Shown piece by piece: positions 48,904 to 60,308 of a DNA stretch of 64,000 nt. Numbering within the stretch: the stretch's first letter is position 1; every line of letters starts with the position of its first letter. The stretch is from contig NC_085922.1 of NCBI RefSeq assembly GCF_035222485.1, positions 511,001 to 575,000 of the forward strand, read 5' to 3'. The stretch comes from Podospora pseudoanserina (taxonomy: Eukaryota; Ascomycota; Sordariomycetes; Sordariales; Podosporaceae). A program made the translations under genes and the position numbers. The notes below the pieces were generated by a model. It ran no database searches, was not told where the DNA came from, and was given only the letters and a program-made list of their open reading frames with translations.

Positions 48904-50593
48904 TCAGGGCCGTGATGTAACCGCTCTTTCCTTTTCCTCCTCTTTGAGCTTCCGCACTCTTCTCTCCTCTCGCCATCCAGGGCCCCATTTGGTCAAGACC
49001 CAGAGGATAGGAGAAAATAACACGAGAACTAGTCCCCAGAAAGTAAATGTCCATCCTCTCCCCATAACCCTCAGCATGTACTCGATCACGGCCGTTCCAC
49101 CAGCGCCAAAGAGACACCTGACGAGATTCATGGCCGCTACGGCGGTGGCGGGAGCTTCAGGGTACAAGTCCACAAGAAGAGTATTGAGTATCGAGAAGGA
49201 CCCTGTTACACAGAGGCCGATTAGGAAGACTAGTGCCAGTGGTCCTGCAACATGGGTTTCGAAGTGAAGTACCCAGCCATAGCAGATTACAGCCGCTACT
49301 CCGGCGAGAAGGAATGGTGAAGCTGGTAGTATGCGAGCCTTTTCTATCGGAAAATTCGAAAGATCGTCGCCACGCTTGTAGTCAATGGTGAAGCCTATCT
49401 TGCGGGCTATTCGGCGGTAGTTGTGGTCCAGAATGTACCCCTGCATGACAGCGGCAAAGCAGCATCCGACTCCATAGGGCAGGTAGCATAGACCGAGCTG
49501 AAGGTCACTGTAGTGATAGATAGCTTCAAGCTCGGTAGACAGTGTTGCCGCAATGAGAATGAACACCAAGTAGGTCAAGGTGCCGTAAAACAGAAGAAGG
49601 GCGAGGTCCTTTTCGAAGGCCACCTTGAGTGTATTAAATGGGTTCGGAAAGCGCAGCTTTTGCTTGGTGCGGGCGCCACCCAATGATTCCCCATTGCGCT
49701 TCCGGCGGCGAGCACGACATAGGTCGACGGCCGTCATGTTCCACCAGCTCTGGGCTGGAATTGAACCATTGCCCACCACGTTTCTGCATGTCTCAGGCAC
49801 CGTCAGGGCGTACGGTATGAGCCAGACCGCGGCGTAAATCATACAGAACCAGAATATAGCTGGCCAGCCGAGGTACTCGGCAAGGAGACCTCCAAATACC
49901 GGGCTCAGGGCAGGACCAATATTGATGCCGGCGCCAACAATTCCCATGTATTTACCCCTCTCGGCACTGACTGCAACGTCCGCAATCACAGCAAAGCTAA
50001 GAGCTACTGTCCCACTGCTGCCTGCACTCTGAACCATCCTCAAGACCAGAAGCGCGGCAAAGTTCTTCTGCAGAGCTAGGCCGAGGTTGGCAAAGATGTA
50101 GATGACGAAGCATATCAAAAAGGCCGGTCTTCTGCCAGCGGCATCTGCTAGGTCGCCAACAAGGGTGGGGGCGATGGCTTGAAAGATCATGTAAGTGGTC
50201 AGGGTGAGATTGATCATACTGACCGAGACGTCAAGATCCCGAGCTATAGGCACCAGAGCCGGAAAGTATATATTTGCTGTCATTCTTTCTCGGAGGTTAG
50301 CTAAGCAAGCACTTGTATCGGATTACTCACCAACTGGGAGGCAGTGTGGTGGTGACTTACGGTGAGACGAAGCTGGAGAAAGCGATCATGGTCACGATCC
50401 ATCGTTTCGTACTTTTAGAGAAGACACTATAAGCTAGACCGCTGGGTACTTGGGCCAATGCTTCTGGATCTGAATCAGATGTGGTGTCGTTGATGTTGCT
50501 CGAGCTGTTGTCTGCTGGCCGGCCATCACCGGCATCTTCGGCATCGTATTTTTGACTCTCTTGTTGGAGCGGCGGATCTTGATGAGGATCCAT
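48904..50593 (-). CDS. MFS multidrug transporter, DHA1 (QDR-like)
   Basis: Exons 50361-50593 and 48904-50284 (76-nt intron, GTAAGT donor, GCTAAC branch) give 537 aa. Residues 1-60 are an acidic, Asn/Ser-rich cytosolic tail. Twelve hydrophobic segments follow from KRWIVTMIAFSSFVSPMTAN. The loop DLADAAGRRPAF after TM2 is the MFS motif A variant. TM5 carries GIVGAGINIGPALSPVFGG, the drug/H+ antiporter motif C region. The central loop includes SWWNMTAVDLCRARRRKRNG. The ANIYFPALVPIARDLDVS segment in TM1 is typical of QDR/AQR-like members that export drugs or organic acids. The true substrate is unknown. Confidence 0.9.
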
Positions 50594-51448
50594 TATGCTC
50601 GGTAGGGTCAGGCCTCACGGGGGTAATGTGAAGATAAGATGAGATGGACAGTCAAGAAACATGGAGGATGAGAGGAATTACATCAAGTAATGAATCATGC
50701 TCCACCGCTGCCTTCACTACCTACTCAACGCGATCAGCCGGCCTTGCAGGACGGCGGCAAACCAGAAGAGGTTAAACGGTGCCTGCGCACAATCGGTCGC
50801 CTTGCAGGAGATAGTCCCTGGGCCCAAACTTTTGTCGGATAAGGGCGTGGAGGAAGGAAGGCCTTGTTATTCCCGAAGCTTGGTAATGGCAAAGATGGTA
50901 ACAAAGATGAGCCTCGAAAGAGGAAAACTGTAAGTGAGGCGGACTGCGGCTTCGGGCCCACATGGCAGGGAAGATGCTAAGCTTCTAGTTCTTCAAGTTG
51001 GAAGGATGTGCCTCGAGCCGTGGGTACTCCGCCGGCCCCAGCACCGAAGACCGCCACCCAGGAGAAAGTCGTATACCCATCACTGTCGTCATTGAGATCT
51101 CATTGGGGACCATATGACTACAAACAATGGAAAAGCGGTTACGTTCAAGCAGGTAAGTTAATGTGATTGTGGACTCGGGCACTACCGAAAACCGGAATGG
51201 AGGATGGGCCTGTATCTCAAGGTAGTGGTACCTGAACGGGAGCTGAAGAACGCCATGACCAGCCGAATGAGGACCGAAAATCCGGGGTGAAGCCGAATAG
51301 TGGGTCAGCAGGCTCGGTTCTTGGCAAGGTTTCGCCCGCCGAGACAGCCAGCAAGCCACAAAGCTTGGGCCAACTTCGTCATCTCCCAAACCGCCAAAGC
51401 CACGTCAAGCAGTTGCCGGCGATAGCAACAACCCGAACTTTCGTTCAC
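50594..51448. other. Divergent promoter region, MFS transporter / UFE1
   Basis: 855 bp with no supported gene. Nothing notable seen. Confidence 0.45.
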
Positions 51449-52638
51449 ATGGCTGACCTTACCACAGCGTTCAACGCCCTTTTGAAGGGCCGAGAGGCTC
51501 CTCCAACCAAGCCTTTTAATCTGGATACGGCCGACGAGTTCCTAAAAGAAGCCCACAGGATAGTATGTCTCCGACAACCCTGAAGCTTGACCCCTGAGCT
51601 ACTCCTGTTCGTCTCTTTAACACGCAGCCTGAGCATAGAACACCCTTATTGCCCGTCTCCATTCCGAACTGCGTAACCTGAGACAGGCCTATCTTTCCAC
51701 CGCCGCCCCGCGCAAGACTCACCTCCGCAATGCCTCCTCCCAGCCTATATTCCTCACCGACCGTGACAGAGAAGAGATCGACGCCAACGCCAAGATGACG
51801 ATTCGAGATCTCAATGCTCGCATCCGCGCGCTCGAGGACGCCGAGAAATTGCGCCAGAGCACGGCGGCAGCGCTTTTAAAGAAACGGTTCTCCCACGGAC
51901 TTGGCGCTTTGGGTTCTTGGGCAGCTGGTGGAGCTATGTTGGGCAAGAGCAAGGAGCAGGAGATGGCAGAGGCTGCGGCGCATCAGCTGGAAGCCCACAG
52001 AGACAGTATCATCTGGTATCTCTCAACTCGCTTACGGGAAACCATTCGGACACAGCAGCGCATGATGGAGACTCGCTTGGCCAGGGAGCTTGAGAAGAAC
52101 AGGAGTGTGCTAGCCAGGGCCAAAGGCTCTGTGTTGCTGGCCTCTGGAGGGGGCTACACTGCCGAACCATTTACTGCAAAGGCAAGGCCGAATGTGCATA
52201 ATGCCAGTCTAGCTGCTGAAGAGGAGCAAAGGCCAAAGCCACGCCTTGATAACGACCTTACCGAGGATCAGATTCAGATGTTCGAGAAGGGGAACCAGGA
52301 TATGCTTAAGCATTATGAAAGCACACTGGATAAAGTCAGGTACGAATCTATCACAGCCGAGGCTTATAGACTCAACTGCATGCTGACAATTGAACAGGAC
52401 TGCAGAAAAGTCACTCATCGAGATTGCCGAGTTGCAGAACTTACTAGTTGGCAATCTCACTGCTCAGTCGGCTCATATCGACCAGTTGGTGGCCGAGTCG
52501 TTTGACACGACGGAAGGTATTGGGAAAGGCAACAAAGAGCTCAAGAAGAGCACCTCGAGGAGTAGCCCTGCTCGATACACTTTCTTTGCTGCCGCAGGGC
52601 TATGTACCGCGCTTGTTCTTTGGGACTTGATAATTTAG
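51449..52638 (+). CDS. UFE1: ER Qa-SNARE UFE1 (syntaxin-18 family)
   Basis: t-SNARE for Golgi-to-ER retrograde vesicles, working with the Dsl1 tether. Exons 51449-51562, 51639-52339 and 52398-52638 (phases 0 and 2) encode 351 aa. The N-terminus (MADLTTAFNALLKGREAPPTKPFNLDTADEFLKEAHRI) matches the syntaxin-18 N-terminal region, and NTLIARLHSELRNLRQAYLS continues it. A helical bundle domain follows. The SNARE helix spans about 275-325 (SLIEIAELQNLLVGNLTAQSAHIDQLV). A single C-terminal membrane anchor, YTFFAAAGLCTALVLWDLII, ends the protein, as expected for a tail-anchored SNARE. Confidence 0.88.
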
Positions 52639-53063
52639 CCAAATGTATTTCAACTTGACCCCTTGCTTGGAAGGTAAAACCGAGGACCTGACATTTCAAT
52701 GACCATATCTAATGAAGCAAGAGTGGTGCGACTCCTGTCCAGCACACTTCTGTCCAGCACACCTCTATCCGCAAGTACAAAATCATTCATATTCCCAATG
52801 CATGTCCGTAATGCTCATGCACTTTTCTTCTCCACCCCAGCGTTCACATGCTTAACCATCTAAAGAATAACCCAAGGCACCCAAGAGTCTCTCGGAGGTA
52901 CCATTACAGACAACTGTCAAAACTCGGCCATTGGCCAGAAAAAGCTTTTCGAAAGGAAGAAAACGACGCGAAACAGAACTCCATGTCCCACAAACAACCC
53001 AGACTGACTGGTTCATTTCGGAGCTGTTTGGGCAAAAGCCTCAACGGACAAACCAAACTCAAC
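52639..53063. other. Convergent intergenic region
   Basis: 3' ends of UFE1 (+) and aspartate aminotransferase (-). A near-duplicate CCAGCACAC(C/T)TCT pair lies at about 52739-52765. No gene seen. Confidence 0.5.
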
Positions 53064-54747
53064 TCATGACAAGTCACGCACAACCCTGTCAATGGCCTTG
53101 GCCACGTACTCGACATTTCTGGTGTTCAGACCAGCCATGCTGATGCGCCCGTTCTTGGTCATGTAAATGTGGAAGTCTGACCTGATCTTCTGGACCTGAG
53201 CTTCAGACAGGCCAGTGAAGCTGAACATGCCGATCTGGTCGGTGATATGGTTCCACTGGCCAGGCGTGCCCAACTCTTCCAGCTTGGACCGCAGGGCCTG
53301 GCGCATGGCAATAATGCGGCCAGACATGGTGCGGAGGTTCTCTTGCCACTCAGCAAACAGATCCTTGTCGTTCAGCACGATCGAGGCAATGCGGGCGCCG
53401 TAAATCGGCGGGTTACTGATCTCTGACCGCTGCAGAATGGCCAGCTGGGAAGCTACACGGGTGGTGACTTCGGCAGCGTCCGGTGCTGGAGGGGCCACAA
53501 AGTGGAAGCAGCCAGCACGTTCGCCATAGAGACCAAAGTTCTTGGCAAAGGACTGAGCGATGACGAGCTCGAAGCCCTGTTCGACAAAGTAACGGATAGC
53601 ACCGGCATCGCGGTCCAAGTCACCCGAAGCAAAACCTTGATAGGCCGTATCAAAGAATGGGAAGTGCTTCTTGGCCTTCATGAGCTCAGCAATCTCACGC
53701 CATTGCTCGGGAGTGGGATCAACACCGGTGGGATTGTGAGCACAGGCGTGCAGGAGGATGATGCTGCGGTCCGGGGCATTGGCGAGGGAGGCCTTCATCC
53801 CCTCAAAATCCAGGCCCTTGGTCTTCTTGTCGAAGTAGGGATACTGCTCAATTGGGATGCCGACATTGGTGAAGATCTGGTGGTGGTTCGCCCAGGTAGG
53901 GTTGCTGAGGTAGAGCGTGCGGTTGGCGCCATTCACCTTGTAGAATCTGGCAAGGAAAAGGGCACCCAAGTGGACGGCACCAGTTCCTGAGATGGTCTGT
54001 ACAGAAGCTACACGCTTCTCGGCGATGGCGGGAGCTCCGGTGCCCAATAGTAGCTCGGCCGCTTTGCTGGTAAGCGACGCAAGACCAGCAATGGGGAGGT
54101 ATTCGTGGTTCGCTTCGGGGTCGTTGCGTAAAATCTCATCGGCCTGGTTGTTCCGGCTGGTTAGTGACTGGCCGTCTGTTGTCTAGACTCCTTGGGAGAG
54201 ACAATGTGGGGGAGAGCTGTGGTTCTTGGGAATAGCGGGGCAGTAGCGCTAAAACCGGGGGCCTTGCTCTGAGCACCCTGCTGGCTGGCAGGAGAGCTCT
54301 TCCCGTTGGGAAGAGCCTCCCGCCGTCTCCCCGGCTAAATGTGAAAGCAGCAACGGTGCTACAGCACAACACCACGGGCAGCAAAATAAGGAAAAGTAAC
54401 ACACCTTCTTGACAACCGGGAGAACCCACGGCTTTGCATTGTCGTCGCGGTACGCACCGATTCCCTAGAGTTGGACGAGTGGTCAGCTTGCGAGCTGCAA
54501 AGACGTGGAGAGGTGTCACACAGCTCTGACGTACGAGATCTACTTTGTCGGGGCTTTGGTCCGCCTTGTATGCCCTCATGAGGCCAAAGAGAGGGTCTTC
54601 GGGGGCCTGAGGCACAGCCTCGGCGGGAAAGTTTGTTATTGATGCGGGAGACATGTGGTTGGCGATGGTCTGAAGTCGGGAGAGGGAGGTCGAGGTGGAA
54701 GTTGATGGGGAGGAGGAGACGGTGAGACTGGGTGCTTTGGACGACAT
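53064..54747 (-). CDS. Aspartate aminotransferase
   Basis: PLP enzyme that interconverts aspartate + 2-oxoglutarate and oxaloacetate + glutamate. Exons are 54535-54747, 54405-54464 and 53064-54143 (450 aa). Phases are 0 and 0; branch points such as CACTAAC are visible. The PLP lysine is Lys292 in QSFAKNFGLYGERAG. Other hallmarks are GIGAYRDDNAKPWVLPVVKKA, HACAHNPTGVDPTPEQW, and FSFTGLSEAQVQKI near the C-terminus. The first 30 residues are Ser/Thr-rich with few basic residues and no clear mitochondrial presequence. The C-terminus RDLS is not PTS1. A cytosolic place is therefore favoured but not certain. Confidence 0.95.
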
Positions 54748-56473
54748 TTTGAACGGTTGGAGGGGTGGTGGCTTGCGGTACCGGTGACAGTGCGACCGCA
54801 GTTTTGCGTGGTAGGACTCGGCGGCACAGCCCGCAATTCAATTGCCCGACAGCGGACAGTCAGTCGGTCAGGATCTCTCGTCCTTACTCGCTTCCAGGTT
54901 GTGATGCAGCCACTTTGCTTCTTCCGTCTGATCGGAACAGGGTGACAGTGCGATTCATGCACGACCGTCGTTCGATTCGCCGTTGTAATCAGGCACTTGC
55001 GAGCCTACTTTAGTGTGGGTGCCGGTCTGTGTGATGTGTAACGTTTTGCGAAACGTTGGGGGCAGGCTCGTATTGGCACGGCAAAGATAAGCACAATTAG
55101 AGAAAAGATGAATGGTTCAAACAGTCTGGGGAAAAAAGACGATCTGGCCGGGGAGGTGGGCGCTGAAGCTTCTTTGTAGAAAGTTGTCCGTCAAGGTGCA
55201 TGTGAAGCTGGACAAACGACCGAGTCCCGCCGAGGCAACTGTCATGGTCATCGGCCCATGATCGTGGTAAAACCGGTGGACCGTTTCCGTCAACAGCTCG
55301 CCGTTGGCGCACACACATGACGGGGAATTCGTCCACCTGGTTTCCACCGGTCTACGCAGTATGTTCGACCCCTTCCTCTCCAAGACCTCTTAGCCAAGGT
55401 GCCCGTTCGAATTACGTGATAGAGAAGCCACGAGACGCCTTGAAACTTCCATACCAGGATCGAAGCTCCATCCAAGTTCTACCCTTGATGGCTAGCAGCG
55501 GGTTGGCTTCCTTCCAACCAAGGCCTAGTGCCATCTTTCAGATTGCTAGCTGCTGCAAGGGGGATCATCTTTCCCGCCCCGCCCGCTTTCTCCAGCTATC
55601 GGCTCTTGCGGGAGTTGTGGAGGAACTGGAGAAGAATCAACAAGCACCGGTGCTTGTTGGAGACAAACAGGCGGTAAGAGCTCAAAAAGGGGTCATATTG
55701 GGCCGGGATGGTGACAGCTCTCGGCCAGGCTCGCTCATGGCGCTATTTTTCAGACGTTGCAGAGCTTTCATTGACAGACTGCCTGTCCCTCCTGCAGGGG
55801 CTGGTGTTTATCCGACAAATGAAGCAGAGCCTTTTTACCTCATGTTAATCCCTCTCGAGCAGACGACATCTGTGTGAGTGGAGAAGAAAAAGCAGAAAAA
55901 ATACGGTCCAGACTCGGGATTGAGGGTTGCACGACAATAAAAGTCTTCGCCCCGTTGCGACAGATAGGATAACTGGCCGTCCTTCCGAGATAAGACATAT
56001 GCAGCTCTCATAGATAGGATCCAACGATACGGATTAAGTTGCGACTGGTTGGCGTTTCATCAGTTGTAGTCCAGGCCGGCTCAGTCTACCTGGCACCAGG
56101 TGTAAGCACATACGATGAGGCATGTAGGTGAAACGGCTTTTGGTGGCGTCACCAAGCCCAAAAAAGCAATGAGCTGGGGAAAGCTGGACTTCCATAAGGC
56201 AGCCAACCAGAAGCCAAGCGCATTCAAGCTGACCGCCTTGTGCGGCTGATAGACCTTGAGTGGGGAAGATATTTTCTGCCGGGCGGACAAGATTTCGTTC
56301 TCTCAACATCCATCGAGTCCGTTCCTGGTGCAGCCTTCTACTCTGTTCAAACCATTCACTCGATCCCTGCTTCCCAGTCAATCCCGCCGATCCTGATTGT
56401 GTCCTTCAAACAGCCCACCAGAAGCCACAACTTAATATTCGAAAGCACCCATCATCATCGTCACCGTTTCAAA
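54748..56473. other. Divergent intergenic region, aspartate aminotransferase / RRP1
   Basis: 1.7 kb with no supported gene. A perfect 22-bp palindrome lies at 55638-55659 (half-site CAACAAGCACC). A 186-codon frame at 55317-55877 spans the palindrome but shows no domain and has no clear start signal. Confidence 0.45.
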
Positions 56474-57368
56474 ATGGCGTCTCAGGAAAGGAGCATGCCG
56501 TTCATCAAAAACTTGGCTTCAAGCGGTTCGTAGCCCCTTCCTTCTGTCAAAGGTAAATAGTGCGGGCGACCTGCTAATGGCACCAACAGACCGTAAAATC
56601 CGAACATCGGCGCTTGCCTCTCTTCATACCTTCCTCTCGTCCCGCCAAATCTCTTCGTCTCTCACCACCCTCGACATCCTCAAACTCTGGAAGGGTCTCT
56701 TTTTCGCCTTGTGGATGTGTGATCGCGCGATTCCTCAACAAACCCTCTGTGCCGAGCTGGCCAACCTTATCAATGTGCTTCCTCGCCATGCTGTCGTCCC
56801 CTGGCTGCGCGGCTTCTGGGCGACCATGGCGCGCGAGTGGACAAGCATCGATGTGCTGCGCATGGAAAAGTTCTTGCTGCTGGTTAGGAGGGTCGTCGCC
56901 AGCGGGTTCGAATGGATGAAGAAGGGAGATGAAGGCAACAAGAAGAAGAGCGGGAAAGAGACTGCTTGGGATATGCAAAGGGTGGACAACATTCTTGATC
57001 TGTTGAATGAATGGCCCTTTTCCCTTGAAGATGAAGCGCGGGTGGAGCAAGGAACAGAAAAGGAAGAGTTGGTGCCCCAGACGATACCCGTAGGGTTGAG
57101 GCTGCATGTACTGGACATATGGGTGGATGAGGCTGAGAAGGTCGGGCTGTTAGAAGCGGACGATGTCGAGGCAAGCAAGATCTTACAGCGCCTTATCGAT
57201 CAAGTGGACGCTTTAGAGCAAGCCACAACGAGACCAGCTGTGCGCATCCGATCTAAAGATTCTCTGGGGGATGAGCGTCTCCCAGGCAACCGCAAGCCCG
57301 CGGTTGAAGAGGATCAAACGACGACAGATGGCGGGGATGGAGGCGACTGGGATGGTTTCGAGGACTAA
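56474..57368 (+). CDS. RRP1: Ribosomal RNA processing protein RRP1 (Nop52 family)
   Basis: Nucleolar protein for 27S pre-rRNA processing and 60S assembly. Exons 56474-56525 and 56590-57368 (64-nt intron, GTTCGT donor, TGCTAAT branch) give 276 aa. The joined start reads MASQERSMPFIKNLASSDRKIRTSALASL, the conserved Nop52 opening. Then comes LTTLDILKLWKGLFFALWMCDRAIPQQTL, diagnostic of the family. The helical-repeat core continues to about 215, and the C-terminus is acidic and ends in DGGDWDGFED. It is shorter than metazoan RRP1, as is normal in fungi. Confidence 0.93.
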
Positions 57369-57692
57369 CTTCATGGAAATCTAATTATCTGATGGAGCAT
57401 AGAACGCTTTATGCCAATTTGTTGATTCTTCGTACTTCAAATGCCGCAACGTATGCTTGCATCTCACGCCAGACCATGTATAGAAAAGAGTACTTAATCC
57501 CCGGCGTGTAGATCTAATGCCGAAGTGAAGAAAGAAACAAAACACCTGCCTCGAATCTACTTAGAAGCTTGCTCGTTCACACCGCTGCCTCCACTTCCAT
57601 GGGTATATCAAACTCATCTCATCAGTGCCTCCAGTTCATTATCCGAGCCCAACCATAAAAGAAAAAAGAAAGCTAATCACAACACTACGCTA
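57369..57692. other. Convergent intergenic region, RRP1 / sphingoid base kinase
   Basis: 324 bp between two stops, AT-rich in parts. Nothing seen beyond likely 3' UTRs. Confidence 0.5.
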
Positions 57693-59529
57693 TCACGCCA
57701 GTAGCCTTTCACTTGTTGTGACTTTGTCCCAATTAAGGGGGCCGGGTGCCTCGAAGCAGCCGTTTTTGGACAGTGTCAAGCCCAAGCCTTGATGGATCTC
57801 GGCCTGGAACGGCTCAAATGGTCTCGCCTCGCCATCAATGCTTAGGTAGCCGCCCTTTCCTGCATTGCGTGGTATGAGACGGTATGCCGAAATCTTGCGG
57901 TAGGTGACCAACGGACTATCGAAGAACTCGCCTGTATCGACCGCCATCTGGAGGCCCACAGACTTGAGTGGGCTGACATCGCCCTGGGTGATGATGAGAT
58001 CCATGAGTCCATCATTTGCAAGGGCAGCCGAGAAAAAGTTGGCATCGGGCGCCATGTAGGCCATCTAGACACCCGCAAGGTCAGTTTGAGTTTTCAACAT
58101 ATCACGGGGGTCGCCTATTCAAAACTCACGTTTCCGCAGTAGAAGCTACCAAGTTTTTCATAAGGCACCAGTTCCCATCCCTCAGGGAGCTTGTCCATGA
58201 CGGTACCATACTTGAGTGGTGGGAGGCCCGGGCCACCGTCGTCCACTGCCGCACTCGGGGATGGGGATGATGATGTCGTGGGGCACCCATCGGCGTCTGT
58301 TCCATCGCAGGCTCTGGATTGTCCGCTGCCGTTGCTCGCTTCGACGTCGGTGCTTCCCAGCGTGACGCGCTCCCGGTAATGCCGTTTCACGCTTTCCTTG
58401 TGTTCGATTTCAACCTTGACGGCAATATCGCAGGGGTATGTCTTCTTCTGCAGAACCAGCATGAGGAAGCCAACAGTGAAGCGGGCGGCTCCCATCCAGC
58501 GCAAATTCTCGGTTCCCAGGTCCAAGTCGGCAATCACGCCCAGGGCCTGGCTGAGGAAACTGACAAACCGCTCTTCGCCCTGTGTGATGCTGACCAGGTC
58601 CAAAGGGGTGGGGATCCCCTTGATGATGGCCAGCGCCGCCAGGGTCGGCCGGTGAGTGCCGTAGAGGTTGCAGCTCATTGCATTTCCAGAACCGCAGGGG
58701 ATGTGGCACACGGCAATCTTGGACAAAGCCCGGCGGGCGTCTGGCCGTTTTGCCAGGCCGTTGAACACCTCGTGAGGTAGCCCATCACCGGAGCACGGGA
58801 TCGCAATGTCATAATTGTCGATGTCCAGAACTTGGGCCAGATCCACTGCCTCGCCTGAATATGTTGTCCGAACGATCGTCATGGGTATACGCGCCGCCTC
58901 AAAGATAGGCTTGACCTGCTTGTCCCAGATCTTGTCGGCCCCCCCTGGTCCAGCATGAGGGTTTACCAAGACCCAAGCACGCTTACGGCGGACGGCAGTG
59001 CCGTAGGCCCGCTTCAGGAGGCTCTCAACCCATTTTATCATATAGTCGTCTGTCTGCTCGGCAGTCTGGGCCGGGACGGCAAATTTTAGGTTGCGAACCA
59101 CGAGATGATGCGGGCTATCTTCATGAGCATAGTCCACTACGAGCCAACTACGGTCTTCCGAAGTCTCCGCCCAGAGAATGGTGTAATATGGAATGCTGCT
59201 TGGTGTGCCTTTCTTCGTTCCTGGTCATTGGGTTAGCATATGCTGTCTTGTTCAACACTGCTCATCTATCTGTACCTAGACTGGGTAAACATGATCGGCT
59301 GGGTTTGGTTACCAATTGGTCTGCGCCGGTGTCAGCTTTTGATAACTCTCATGTGCCCAAGAGCTTCATTTAACAGTGCGGGCCTACCTGGTATAAGAAG
59401 AGACTCGGGCCCAAGAGTGAGTGTAACTCCCGGGGAGAGGACAAGAGCATTGTTCAATTCCTGACCAGCGGCCTCGACGACTTCCGGGCTTGCTGTCTTG
59501 GCTGGATTCGCCATCGCGTCCTGGTCCAT
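57693..59529 (-). CDS. Sphingoid long-chain base kinase (LCB4/LCB5, sphingosine kinase family)
   Basis: Phosphorylates sphingoid bases at the membrane, making the substrate for the Dpl1 lyase. Exons are 59388-59529, 58130-59220 and 57693-58064 (534 aa). The 167-nt first intron restores GTKKGTPSSIPYYTILWAE, and the 65-nt second restores CGNMAYMAPDANFF. The diacylglycerol-kinase catalytic domain begins at about 128: NPHAGPGG at 134-141, SGDG at 191-194 (a nucleotide-binding loop), and IPCGSGNAMSCNLYG. A low-complexity insert (DADGCPTTSSSPSPSAAVDDGG) sits in the C-terminal half. Family members differ in loop length; LCB4 and LCB5 types are not separated here. Confidence 0.93.
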
Positions 59530-60308
59530 CGTGTTGGTTCGCGTTTGTTTGTTCTGGAGATTAAAATATACTGCGAAGGCCCGTTTCTCAGCAAAAGACG
59601 GCGACCAAAACAATGCGCGCGGTCCACAGAAGAGAAAGTGTCGCCAACAACAAAACAGTGCAGCAAGGTAACAGGGACGGCAACAGACTAAGGGCAATCG
59701 TCAGCGGATGATCCTTTCCCCACAGACGTCGGGTGTCGCAAAGGTGATGGTCTCCTCAAACCACCGCCCGCTATCAATAACACAACACGGCTGGGGAATA
59801 AAGAAGAGGCTACGGATATGGGGGATCCCAGGCTACAAAGCGGGCCTGTGGTGGGTTTAATCGACTCGCATTTTCGCAGCGAAAACCGCCCCGGGTTCAG
59901 AATGCGAGGGTTCCATCATTAACAAATCGGGAAGCTCGGAAATTAGCCCAGAGCGCGCCGCCAGCCTGGGTTGTGTACTGTTCAAGGAGCCACCTACATA
60001 CGACACAATAATACAGACCCTGTTCTATTTTTCATCTTGATGTATGCATTGTGCCACAAGATGAGTGTCGCTGTCTCATGCAAACCACAACATTCTCACC
60101 TGCCCATCTGCAGACAGCAATCAATACTACTGTACTGCATGCGTCTGTAATGTCGCTTTTGTTTACCATCAAACTACCATGATCAAACCCAGTTGAAGCT
60201 GCATGGCCCAGCCTACATCAGCGCCCACCACCGTTGCCCATTTTTACCAATAACTAGTGTTCCAGAAACAACTTTTCTCGGCCGCTTGGTAGTTTCTACA
60301 ACCTCTTC
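59530..60308. other. Intergenic: kinase promoter and NAT1 3' region
   Basis: 780 bp with no gene seen. The kinase leader would lie near 59530-59600, and the rest is NAT1 3' UTR or spacer. Confidence 0.5.

Noticed and set aside
55317-55877. 186-codon plus-strand frame around the palindrome
   Set aside because: No recognisable motif or splice-supported extension; composition like flanking non-coding DNA.
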